A stretch of DNA of 10,383 nucleotides from Phycisphaerales bacterium. Its GTDB lineage: Bacteria > Planctomycetota > Phycisphaerae > SM23-33. The position numbers were made by a program, and so were the translations under genes. Numbering within the stretch: position 1 is the stretch's first letter; each line of letters begins with the position of its first letter. The notes beneath the pieces were generated by a model. That model saw only the letters and a program-made list of their open reading frames with translations. It was not told the DNA's origin and made no database searches. The stretch covers positions 15,999 to 26,381 of the forward strand of contig DNAS01000050.1 of the NCBI GenBank assembly GCA_003485185.1, in the 5' to 3' direction. Of this stretch, positions 1 through 7,047 are shown in pieces.

Positions 1-3000
1 GTTTGGCGCCGGCGTGAAGCTTCTCGCCCGACGGGAAGCCAAACCCGCCGACGCGAAATCGCTGGCGATTGACTGCCTGGGTGCGGCGAACGCCTCGCAA
101 TGGACGGTGGAGAATCCGCCCGAGGGGCAGGCCGCGAATCCCTTCGGCCTGGAAGAGCGCGACGGGAAACGGTCCCTCACCCTTTCCACCGGCGGGCTGG
201 TTCCCGCCCGCTCGACGGTGCGCATCCTGCTGCCGGGCGACGGCCCGGCCAACGGCGACGTCTGGGCCAGGAACCGCGCCACCTATGTTTCGTTCCTGTG
301 CAGCAGCGACAAGCCGGCGCGAATGACGTTCCACCTGCTGCAACGGGGAAAGTCCGCCGGTACGTTTCAGACGGGCTTTACCGCCCGGCCCGGCCAGTGG
401 CAGCGGGTCGTTCTGCCCCTCGGGGAATTCAAGCTCCGGACCTTCGCCCGCGTCGCGGGCATCGGGTTCCGCGTCGCGGAGTCCCAGGAGGACGCCAAGG
501 TGTCGATTTCCGAAATCAGCGTGGGCTCCATGCCGTATTCGGATGATTCCTGGAAGAGCCATCGGCTGGCCATCAGCCTCAAGGGCGACTGGCGTTTTGC
601 GACCGATCCCGGCGACCAGGGGATGAAGGAGAAATGGCACGCGCCCGGATTCGACGACTCGTCCTGGAAGATTCTCCAGGCGGGTCTGCCCTGGCAGGCG
701 CAGGGGATTGCCCATCACGGGTTCGGCTGGTACCGCCAGAAGATTCTCATTCCCAAGGAACTCGCCGGCACGCCGCTGCGGCTGACGCTGACGAGCATCC
801 CTTCCGATGACGACGCGTGGTTCAACGGCGTCCGTGTCGGCGGCTGGAGCGGGGAATACAAATACACGGACCGGTTGCTGCGCGTCTACACGGTCCCGCC
901 GTCCCTCATCCGGTACGGGCAAACCAACACGATCGTCCTTCGCATCTGGGGGGGCAACCTGTCTTTCCTCGGGGACAAGAGCGGCCTGACGGCCGGGCCG
1001 CTGGTGGCGGAACTGGACCCCTACTGCGTGAAGATGCGGCCCCCCGGCGGCGAGGAAGTGCCCTGCGAGCTTTTCGACCTGAGCGACGCCCGCCAGGGCA
1101 AACCGTTCGAGATCGTGTTTCCCTTCCCGGCCGAGGTGGCGAAGGAGCCCGGCGTCCAGCTCGGGTACCGCCTGACCGACTTCAACGGAAACGATATCCT
1201 CTCGGGCAAGGCGCCCCTCGCGGCGGGGCCGGATTCCACGGTCCGGGCCGTGATCGCGATCGATCGGCAGGCCGCCCAGGCGGTCTATCTCCGCGGGCGT
1301 CTCAAGGCCAGCCTCCTCCTCGAAGACGCAGCCGGCAAGCCCCTCTACTCCGGCCTGCGCGAGATGGACCATCTTTCGTTCGCCAAGCGGGACGAGACCC
1401 CGCTGCCGGCCCTGCCGGAAACCGTGGAAGCGACCCCCTACGGCGAGCTCAAACTGGTGGACGAGATCGACTGCTCCATGTCGCTGTTCGACGATCCTCA
1501 CCCGTATCTCCAGAGCAGTTTCGACCACAGCCAGGACCGCATGACCCCCGGCGGGCCTGTGGAGGTGAAGGTCGTCGAAATCCTGGGCCGCAAGGCCCGC
1601 GAGAGCGAAATCGGGTGGTTCGCCTACCGCGTCGGACGCGGGAAGCTCAAGCCGCACACCACCTACCTGCTGCGCATCGAGTATCCCGAGGACAAGCCGC
1701 GCTACTGCCCGGTCGAAATCCAGACCGGGCAGAACTACATGGACGTCGGATGGAAGAACGGCGTCGCGCCCGACGACGTCTACGACAACTGGCCGCTCAG
1801 CAACCAGTGGCAGTGGTACGACGTGATCGTCCCGCTCGACGACGAGACCGTCGGCGCGGGCGGAACGGGCAGCGCCCCGGCCGAGAACGGATTCTGGGTT
1901 TATTTCATGAACAAGGTCTTCCCGCATAAATACTACGCGATGTATTCGGCGGGACCGGCGGTCGCGCGCATCAAGCTTTACGAGATCGACCCGGAGAAAC
2001 ACGCTCCTGCGATCCAGAAGCCCCAGGGGCTTCCCCAGCGCGTCCTGATGTTCGACTGGGAGCGCCAGGCGGACCACGAGCCCGCCGACCTGGTGAAGTA
2101 CGCCAAGCTGATGGGCTACAGCGCCATCTCGCCGCTCATTCTCAAGTGGGCCACCGCCAATTACGCCGAGCCGCTGGACGGATACGTGTCGGTGAACATC
2201 GACGCCCGCAACTACTGGGTGCGGCGCTTCTACGACGCCGCCAAGGGCGAGCACGCCGAACCCGCCGTGCCCGGAAAGGAATCCGTGCACGTGCGCTACC
2301 TGGCGGCGACGAAGCGCCTCGGCCTCGATTACATCCCGCGCTTCGAATGGGGCGGATCGCAGGATCTGCCCAAAGAAGCCTGCGCAATCGACGTGAACGG
2401 CCAGCCCACCAAGCCGAACCGCTTTCACACCTGGTGCGGCAATCTGCTGAACCCCCTGACGTGGGACGACCTGAAGAAATTGATGGACCACCTGGTCCAG
2501 CCGTACGCGAAGGACAACCCGCAGCTGGCCGGCGTGCTCTGGCGGATTCGCAGCAGCCGCATGCCCATCAGCTACGGCCCGGCCGACCTCCAGTTGTTCG
2601 CCCAGGAAACGTCCACGCCCCTGCCGCCGGGCGGAGAGGCGCAATGGGCGGCCTGGGCGGCGGGCGTCATGAAGGCAAAATACGACGACTGGTGGCACCG
2701 CAAACGCGCGCAGTTCCACGCCCGCCTGGTGGAATTGCTCCGCGGGTACCGGCCCGACCTGTCGCTGTACTACTTCAACTGGGACTCGGACAAGTTCGGC
2801 CTGATCGAGCCGGACATCACCGCCTGGGCGTTCGTCAAGAACGTGGTCAAGCCCGCTCCGGAAGGCGGACGGGCGGCCTATGAAAAAGAGCGACAGGTGC
2901 GAAAAGACTTCACAGCCGAGGACTACATCCACGTGATGCGGACGGGCAACTTCGGCCATGCCTTCGGCGACCTGAACCGCGCCGACCTGGGGATCCGCCC

Positions 3001-3610
3001 GGAACTCTACAAGGAAATCCCGGGCATCCGGATTTTCGCGCCGGCCAACTATCTCTGCTACGCCGACAAGCCGAAGTACCTCAACTATTTCCGGACCGCC
3101 GACGGGCTGGCGATGAGCAATCCCGTCTCCTACGACGAGATCGGCTCCCGCGCCATCAATCCCAAGTACGAGGGCAACATGATCACGCCCGCCGGGGCGA
3201 CGTTCAGCATGGCGCTGGAACTGCTGGCGTACTTCCACGGCGACGCCCGCACGATCACCTACACCGTCTACACCTATGGCCGGGGGTTCGCCGACGCGCA
3301 CCGCCGCTTCGCGCAGGCGTTCCTCGCGCTGCCGGCGATCCCGGGCGACGTCGTGGACCAGCCGGAGCCGGACCTGAAAGTCCGCCTCTATCCGTCAGAC
3401 AAGGGAACCTACGTCGGCGTCGCGCACAAAGGCTACGCGGGCAAAACGCTGACCGTGCGGATTCCCGGCCGGTGGAAGAAAGGCGCGACGGTGACGGACC
3501 TGGTCGCCAACAAGATCATCCCGGCCGCGCAAACGGACGACGCCCTGGAGTTCGAGCTGCACACGGGCCCGATGGCGCTGCACGCTTACCGCATCGACCC
3601 GCCGCGATAA
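1..3610 (+). CDS. Large multidomain glycoside-hydrolase-like protein, 5' partial
   Basis: At least 1,202 residues; the first complete codon is at base 2. The frame is open to the window edge and the GTG at 14 has no ribosome-binding site or signal peptide behind it, so the true start lies upstream. Numbering from that GTG: residues about 15-175 look like a beta-sandwich (carbohydrate-binding-like) module. Residues about 185-335 resemble the GH2 N-terminal sugar-binding jelly roll (LKGDWRFATDPGD, then DDSSW, GWYRQKILIP, AWFNGVRVGG). Residues about 340-660 are further beta-rich sequence. Residues about 675-1105 look like a (beta/alpha)8 glycosidase barrel (FDWERQADHEPADLVKYAK, DYIPRFEWGG, GVLWRIRSSR, SLYYFNWDSD). 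Residues about 1118-1196 form a C-terminal beta domain. It probably acts on a polysaccharide outside the cytoplasm. I cannot assign a GH family; candidate acids E778, E865 and D923/D925 are guesses. It could also be a non-catalytic binding protein. The gene converges on the two-component operon. Confidence 0.85.
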   Translation, partial: FGAGVKLLARREAKPADAKSLAIDCLGAANASQWTVENPPEGQAANPFGLEERDGKRSLTLSTGGLVPARSTVRILLPGDGPANGDVWARNRATYVSFLCSSDKPARMTFHLLQRGKSAGTFQTGFTARPGQWQRVVLPLGEFKLRTFARVAGIGFRVAESQEDAKVSISEISVGSMPYSDDSWKSHRLAISLKGDWRFATDPGDQGMKEKWHAPGFDDSSWKILQAGLPWQAQGIAHHGFGWYRQKILIPKELAGTPLRLTLTSIPSDDDAWFNGVRVGGWSGEYKYTDRLLRVYTVPPSLIRYGQTNTIVLRIWGGNLSFLGDKSGLTAGPLVAELDPYCVKMRPPGGEEVPCELFDLSDARQGKPFEIVFPFPAEVAKEPGVQLGYRLTDFNGNDILSGKAPLAAGPDSTVRAVIAIDRQAAQAVYLRGRLKASLLLEDAAGKPLYSGLREMDHLSFAKRDETPLPALPETVEATPYGELKLVDEIDCSMSLFDDPHPYLQSSFDHSQDRMTPGGPVEVKVVEILGRKARESEIGWFAYRVGRGKLKPHTTYLLRIEYPEDKPRYCPVEIQTGQNYMDVGWKNGVAPDDVYDNWPLSNQWQWYDVIVPLDDETVGAGGTGSAPAENGFWVYFMNKVFPHKYYAMYSAGPAVARIKLYEIDPEKHAPAIQKPQGLPQRVLMFDWERQADHEPADLVKYAKLMGYSAISPLILKWATANYAEPLDGYVSVNIDARNYWVRRFYDAAKGEHAEPAVPGKESVHVRYLAATKRLGLDYIPRFEWGGSQDLPKEACAIDVNGQPTKPNRFHTWCGNLLNPLTWDDLKKLMDHLVQPYAKDNPQLAGVLWRIRSSRMPISYGPADLQLFAQETSTPLPPGGEAQWAAWAAGVMKAKYDDWWHRKRAQFHARLVELLRGYRPDLSLYYFNWDSDKFGLIEPDITAWAFVKNVVKPAPEGGRAAYEKERQVRKDFTAEDYIHVMRTGNFGHAFGDLNRADLGIRPELYKEIPGIRIFAPANYLCYADKPKYLNYFRTADGLAMSNPVSYDEIGSRAINPKYEGNMITPAGATFSMALELLAYFHGDARTITYTVYTYGRGFADAHRRFAQAFLALPAIPGDVVDQPEPDLKVRLYPSDKGTYVGVAHKGYAGKTLTVRIPGRWKKGATVTDLVANKIIPAAQTDDALEFELHTGPMALHAYRIDPPR

Positions 3611-3636
3611 CGCGCGCGGAAATTAGTATGATGTCC

Positions 3637-3653
3637 CCGGATATCCGGATATC
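3637..3653. repeat. Overlapping palindromes between convergent genes
   Basis: The 89-bp spacer between the convergent genes ending at 3610 (+) and 3700 (-) holds two perfect overlapping palindromes: CCGGATATCCGG (3637-3648) and GATATCCGGATATC (3640-3653). Put another way, the octamer CCGGATAT occurs twice in tandem (3637-3652). A short TTTT follows on the plus strand at 3655-3658. It could act as a weak terminator or protein-binding site for either gene, but the stems are short (5-6 bp) and the T run is poor. Nothing else is evident in this spacer. Confidence 0.5.
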
Positions 3654-3699
3654 GTTTTCAACAGAGCATTCCTGCGTCCTGTTTTTCACCCGGCGAGTC

Positions 3700-4326
3700 T
3701 CACTCTGCGGCGAGGCTCATGCGCACCAGTGTGGCCAGCGAGTCGGCGCGGGTCTTCTGCATGACGCAGGCGCGGTGGTTTTCGACGGTCTTGATGCTGA
3801 TGCCCAGTTCGGCCGCGATTTCCTTGTTCAGGCGCCCGGCCACCACCAGGTCCATCACCTCGCGCTCGCGGGGAGTGAGGGAGGCGATGCGCTCGCGGAT
3901 TTCCCGCAGTTGCTCGGCGTCCCGCCATTCGCGGCGTTCGCTGGCCAGGGCGCGCCGCACGTGCTCCAGCAGTTCCGAGCCCTCGAAGGGCTTCTCGACG
4001 AAGTCGAAGGCCCCCGCCTGGATCGCCCGAACCGCCATCGGAACGTTCGCGAACGCGGTGACGATGATGACCGGAAGCTGGAGCTTCCTCGCGGCCAGCT
4101 CCTGCTGAAGCTCCAGCCCGCCCATTCCCGGCATGCGCACGTCCAGCAGGAGGCAGCCCCGCATTTCCGGGCGCAGGAACTCCAGGAACTCCTCCGCCGA
4201 CGCGAACGAGACGCAGCGATACCCGGCCGAGGACACCAGGAAATCCATCCCCTTGCGCATGCCCGCGTCGTCGTCGACGATGAAGACGGTATTCTCGGGG
4301 TTTTCACTCGGGGGGGGGTTCGTCAT
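3700..4326 (-). CDS. FixJ/NarL-type response regulator (receiver + LuxR HTH)
   Basis: A 208-residue two-domain transcriptional regulator of standard length. The receiver domain (about 12-125) has the acidic cluster D18-D20, the phosphoacceptor D62 in LLLDVRMPG, T90 and the conserved lysine K112 in EKPFE. After a short helical linker, a LuxR-type helix-turn-helix lies at about 149-205 (LTPREREVMDLVVAG, NKEIAAELGISIKTVENHR). The receiver-LuxR layout and the VPMAV-AIQAGAFDFVEKPF stretch are typical of the FixJ/TodT branch. The cognate kinase is almost certainly the gene just upstream, whose 3' end overlaps this one by 23 bp, so the two are probably translationally coupled. The ATG at 4326 is supported by a good ribosome-binding site. 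It lies only 6 nt ahead of a nine-C run that is a frameshift hazard. Its target genes cannot be read from the sequence; the divergent region near 6900 is the best local candidate. Confidence 0.95.
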   Translation of the reverse strand: MTNPPPSENPENTVFIVDDDAGMRKGMDFLVSSAGYRCVSFASAEEFLEFLRPEMRGCLLLDVRMPGMGGLELQQELAARKLQLPVIIVTAFANVPMAVRAIQAGAFDFVEKPFEGSELLEHVRRALASERREWRDAEQLREIRERIASLTPREREVMDLVVAGRLNKEIAAELGISIKTVENHRACVMQKTRADSLATLVRMSLAAE

Positions 4327-6058
4327 CGCAGGCTCCTTGCGCCAGGGGCAGGGTGAAATGGACGACCAGTCCGGCCGGCAGGTTGGGTTCGATCCACAGC
4401 CGGCCGTGATGGGCCTCGACGATCGTGCGGCTGATGGACAGCCCCATTCCGATGCCCTCCGGTTTGGTGGTATAGAGGGCGGTGCACAGGCGGTCGATTT
4501 CGCCGGGCGGGCATCCGGGCCCGGTGTCCGCCACGGAGACGCGGCAGAGCGAGTCTTCGCCGGCGCGGGCGGCGAGGGCGATTCGCCGGTCGTCGCTGCC
4601 GCGACGGATCGCCTCCAGGGAATTGCGCAGGAGGTTCAGCAGGACCTGCTGAATCTGCACGGGGTCGGCCAGCACGGGCGGAAGGTCGCGCGGAAGGTCC
4701 AGCTCAAGCGCGATGCGTTCCTGCCGAAGATCGGGCCCGGCGAGATCGACGACCTCCTCGACGAGCCTGCATAGTTCGACGCAGCGGCGGCGCGGTTTGC
4801 CCTTGGAGACGAAATCGCGCAGGCGGTGCACGATGTTTCCCGCGCGGAGCGCCTGCGCCCGCACTTCCGTCATCGCGGAGTGGATCTGTTCGGGCGCGTC
4901 GGCGTGCGATTCGAGCAGTCGCATCGCCCCTTCGGCAAAGCTGGCGATGGCGCCGAGCGGCTGGTTGAGTTCGTGGGCCAGTCCGGCGGCCATCTCGCCC
5001 AGCGTGCTGACGCGCGAGACCCGGGCCAGTTCCTCCTGCCTCTGTCGGGCCCGCTCCTCGGCGCGGCGCCGTTCGGCCATCTCGGCGTGAAGCTGCTCGT
5101 TGGCCCGTTCGAGCTCGCTCGTCCGCTCGCGGACGCGCAGGGCGAGGGAATCGCGCGCCTCGCGGAGGGACTGCTCGGCCCGCCGGCGGCAGAGGATCTG
5201 GCGCTTGAGCGACCACATGCCTCCGATCATGGCGACCACCAGGGCCGCGTAGAGGAGCGTCAGGAGGATCGTTCCGGCGCCCCAGAAGCCGTGCCCGTAC
5301 CGGCCCAGGCGCAGCAGCAGGCCTTTACCGGGCGGGTTGACCTCGACGACCGTCGCCAGGCGCGCGTCGAGGGGGGCGACGGCGGGCAGCGGGACGATGA
5401 CGTTCCCCCGCTCATCGACCAGGCTGACCTGGTGCTTCTGGAGGATGTCGCGGTGCAGCACGTGGCGCAGGACGCGCTCGCAGGAGTAGACGCCCACCAG
5501 TCCGCCGACGGGCTCGCCGAGGCGCAGGATGGGCACGTTGATGTCGAACGCCGGCTCCCCCTGGAGCCCCACGTGCGGCGGGGAGTAAACGCACTGGCCG
5601 GTGCGGATCGCCTCGCGGTGCCCCTGCTGCGACTGCGGGCAGGCTAGCGGAAGCCCCACCACCTTCGGATCGCCCTGCGACGGCGCCGTCCAGCGCGCCG
5701 TGCCGGACGCGTCGACGTAGACCACGCTCACCAGTTCCGGGTGGTCCACCAGGTACAGCGCCAGGCGCTTCTGGAACGCTTCCTCGTCCAGCGTGCCGCG
5801 GCCCATGTCCTGGGCGAGCGTGCGGAGGTAATCGCGGCTGGCGTCCAACCGCTGGTGAATGCACTCGCGGGCGGTTCCGGCGCTGGCCGCCAGGTCAGCC
5901 CGCTCGGCCTGAAGCGACTTGGCCTGCATTCCCAGGAGCATTCCGCCCAGGACCGCCACCAGCAACGCGCCCAGGACTGCCGGCCCGAACCACGTCCGCC
6001 CCGCCAGCCAGCGGATCGGCCGGAGCAGTCGGGCAGATTGTTCCGCAAAAGTACGCAT
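4304..6058 (-). CDS. Membrane sensor histidine kinase (HPK4, FixL/DctB-like)
   Basis: A 584-residue kinase. TM1 is at about 27-44 and TM2 at about 259-283. They enclose a periplasmic sensor of about 215 residues that looks Cache/PDC-like (VYVDASGTARW, then FDINVPILRLGEPVGGLVGV). A strongly charged coiled coil follows (about 285-345), without a PAS domain. The HisKA domain carries H362 in GEMAAGLAHELNQPLGAI, the HPK4 signature. The HATPase domain shows an N box with N475/N479 (LLNLLRNSLEAI), G1 DTGPG at 511-515, and TTKPEGIGMGLSIS with the G2 box at 535-540. In the F box the usual LFEPFFTTK is LCTALYTTK, so its first aromatic positions are lost. It should autophosphorylate H362 and pass phosphate to D62 of the overlapping regulator. 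It starts only 10 nt after the stop of the prepilin-like gene and has a weak AGG ribosome-binding site, suggesting translation coupled to that gene. The ligand is unknown. Confidence 0.95.
   Translation of the reverse strand: MRTFAEQSARLLRPIRWLAGRTWFGPAVLGALLVAVLGGMLLGMQAKSLQAERADLAASAGTARECIHQRLDASRDYLRTLAQDMGRGTLDEEAFQKRLALYLVDHPELVSVVYVDASGTARWTAPSQGDPKVVGLPLACPQSQQGHREAIRTGQCVYSPPHVGLQGEPAFDINVPILRLGEPVGGLVGVYSCERVLRHVLHRDILQKHQVSLVDERGNVIVPLPAVAPLDARLATVVEVNPPGKGLLLRLGRYGHGFWGAGTILLTLLYAALVVAMIGGMWSLKRQILCRRRAEQSLREARDSLALRVRERTSELERANEQLHAEMAERRRAEERARQRQEELARVSRVSTLGEMAAGLAHELNQPLGAIASFAEGAMRLLESHADAPEQIHSAMTEVRAQALRAGNIVHRLRDFVSKGKPRRRCVELCRLVEEVVDLAGPDLRQERIALELDLPRDLPPVLADPVQIQQVLLNLLRNSLEAIRRGSDDRRIALAARAGEDSLCRVSVADTGPGCPPGEIDRLCTALYTTKPEGIGMGLSISRTIVEAHHGRLWIEPNLPAGLVVHFTLPLAQGACDDEPPPE
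4310..4318 (-). repeat. C9 homopolymer in kinase/regulator overlap
   Basis: Nine consecutive G on the plus strand, C9 on the coding strand. The run lies inside the 23-bp overlap where the kinase reads Pro-Pro-Pro-Glu-stop and the regulator reads Met-Thr-Asn-Pro-Pro-Pro. The regulator frame is +1 relative to the kinase frame. Skipping one C in translation, or losing one C in DNA or RNA, would therefore join the two frames into one protein of about 785 residues. Runs of C are a known context for +1 slippage by proline tRNA. A sequencing or assembly miscount is an equally plausible reading. Confidence 0.75.
4333..4338 (-). promoter_or_regulatory. Ribosome-binding site of the response regulator
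   Basis: On the minus strand AAGGAG sits 6 nt before the ATG at 4326, inside the last codons of the kinase gene (Gln-Gly-Ala). It fixes the regulator start and shows that the regulator can be initiated on its own, not only as a fusion product. Confidence 0.75.
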
Positions 6059-6068
6059 GCGGCCTCAT

Positions 6069-6866
6069 TCACGGCAGGATGTCCAGCAGCTCGTAATACT
6101 CCAGCAGTTCGAGCGGCGTCGGTTCGTCCGGGCCGACGGGGCGCAGGGCGTCGATGCCCTCGCTCGCCGCCCACAGCACCGAGCCGTCTCCGAAGAGCCG
6201 ATTGTACCCCTGCCGGTCGTGCGGGGCCAGCAGGCCGTGAGGCAGTCGTCCTCGCCCCGGCCAGTCGTCGACACCGAGGAAATCGCCGTAGACGACCTTG
6301 TTGGAATGGTTGAGGGTGGTCCACGCCGCCACCGCGGCTCCCCCCGGGCCGCGGCTGCGGGTCGCGTACGAGCTGTTCGGTCCTGACTGCGCCGGCGACG
6401 GTTCGGGTTCGCCCTTGCCCGGGCCCGGCGAAGGCGGAGACGGGGTCTGCCACTGCCAACGCCATTGATTGTGCGGCGAGTCGTAGGCGATGTCGGGCGA
6501 GCGGTCCGTCGGCTGGGCCGGACAGTAGAAGACCGCCCCGTTCCGCACGTAGTCCACCAGCAGCCCGAGGTTCACGCACTGGCCGTCGGAAAGGCGCATC
6601 AGGAACGTGTCGAATGACAGGCCCGGATCGACGTGGTGCGTCGGCAGGCCGAAGCGGTACTCCACCGAGTATGCCCCCGCGCCGACGCCGAGTTGGCGCA
6701 GGTTGGCGGCGCACTGCACCCGCGCGGCCTGTCGACGGGCCTGGGCCAGCGCCGGAAGGAGCAGCGCCGCCGCCAGGAACACGATGGCCGCCACCATGAC
6801 GGCTTCGAGCAGCGTAAAGCCGCCGTGCCCCCGGCGGGAAAATGTCCTTGTTCGTCGTGTTTCCAT
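6069..6866 (-). CDS. Prepilin-type (GFTLLE) H-X-DG protein, first gene of two-component operon
   Basis: A 265-residue protein with a class III prepilin leader: basic residues 1-16, then GFTLLEAVMVAAIVF with cleavage expected after G16 and the conserved Glu at +5 (E21). It continues into a hydrophobic helix ending LLPALAQARRQA. A CAANLRQLG segment (52-60), a YCPAQP segment (114-119) and a C-terminal GDGSVLW are typical of the large planctomycete/lentisphaeral prepilin-like family (TIGR02532 N-terminus, DUF1559/H-X9-DG relatives). The C-terminal motif is H216-X10-D227-G228, one residue longer than the usual H-X9-DG. A Pro/Ser/Gly-rich insert lies at 141-164. It is the promoter-proximal gene of the operon with the sensor kinase and regulator. 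These proteins are thought to be surface or pseudopilus-like, but their function is not established. No clear ribosome-binding site precedes the ATG, so the exact start is less certain than the family. Confidence 0.9.
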   Translation of the reverse strand: METRRTRTFSRRGHGGFTLLEAVMVAAIVFLAAALLLPALAQARRQAARVQCAANLRQLGVGAGAYSVEYRFGLPTHHVDPGLSFDTFLMRLSDGQCVNLGLLVDYVRNGAVFYCPAQPTDRSPDIAYDSPHNQWRWQWQTPSPPSPGPGKGEPEPSPAQSGPNSSYATRSRGPGGAAVAAWTTLNHSNKVVYGDFLGVDDWPGRGRLPHGLLAPHDRQGYNRLFGDGSVLWAASEGIDALRPVGPDEPTPLELLEYYELLDILP

Positions 6867-6901
6867 TGCCCGAGTAAAGGATACGACACCGGCCCGACCG
6901 A

Positions 6902-6946
6902 CCCTATAGGGGTTTTCCCTATCCTGGGGGAAACCCCGATTTTCCC
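6902..6946. promoter_or_regulatory. Inverted-repeat cluster in divergent intergenic region
   Basis: The 181-bp region between the prepilin-like gene (minus, start 6866) and the small secreted protein (plus, start 7048) contains a perfect 10-bp palindrome, CCCTATAGGG (6902-6911). It also has an 11-bp inverted repeat: GGGGTTTTCCC at 6909-6919 pairs with GGGGAAACCCC at 6927-6937, with one T-G mismatch and a 7-nt spacer. A further TTTTCCC lies at 6940-6946, a direct repeat of 6913-6919 27 bp away. A divergent spacer with clustered symmetrical sites is a plausible operator; the regulator encoded at 3700-4326 is a candidate binder by proximity only. A transcribed hairpin is the alternative. No convincing sigma70 -35/-10 pair was found. 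Confidence 0.5.
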
Positions 6947-7034
6947 ACGCCGATCACGGGCTTACGATGCCCACAGAACCTCGACGGTCGCACGGCGTGT
7001 GCGGCGGAGGAACGGCTGGCAGCGGGACCAGAAG

Positions 7035-7041
7035 AAAGGAG
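7035..7041 (+). promoter_or_regulatory. Ribosome-binding site of the small secreted protein
   Basis: AAAGGAG lies 6 nt before the ATG at 7048. It decides the start of the small gene against the in-frame ATG at 6967, which has no such site and would bury the signal peptide. Confidence 0.85.
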
Positions 7042-7047
7042 TACGAC

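Noticed and set aside
14..16. GTG at 14 as the real start of the first gene
   Set aside because: The frame stays open to the window edge, no ribosome-binding site is present, and a secreted protein of this type should have a signal peptide.
817..2883. Long plus-strand open frames (817-1929, 2146-2883) inside the large glycosidase-like gene
   Set aside because: Same strand, other frame; extremely Arg/Pro/Gly-rich with no domain. The main frame has clear protein-like patterns.
3602..3619. CCGCG/CGCGG hairpin at the stop of the first gene
   Set aside because: A 5-bp stem without a T run; expected by chance in such GC-rich sequence.
3472..5647. Plus-strand open frames over the two-component genes (3472-4356, 4133-4774, 4826-5647)
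   Set aside because: Antisense to well-conserved receiver, HTH, HisKA and HATPase motifs; low-complexity shadow sequence.
6940..6968. Possible sigma70 promoter (TTTTCC, 17 nt, TACGAT) for the small gene
   Set aside because: Only the -10 has a fair match; the -35 is poor, so it is not listed as a feature.
6967..7047. ATG at 6967 as start of the small secreted protein
   Set aside because: No ribosome-binding site; it adds 27 non-hydrophobic residues before a signal peptide that has its own AAAGGAG and ATG at 7048.
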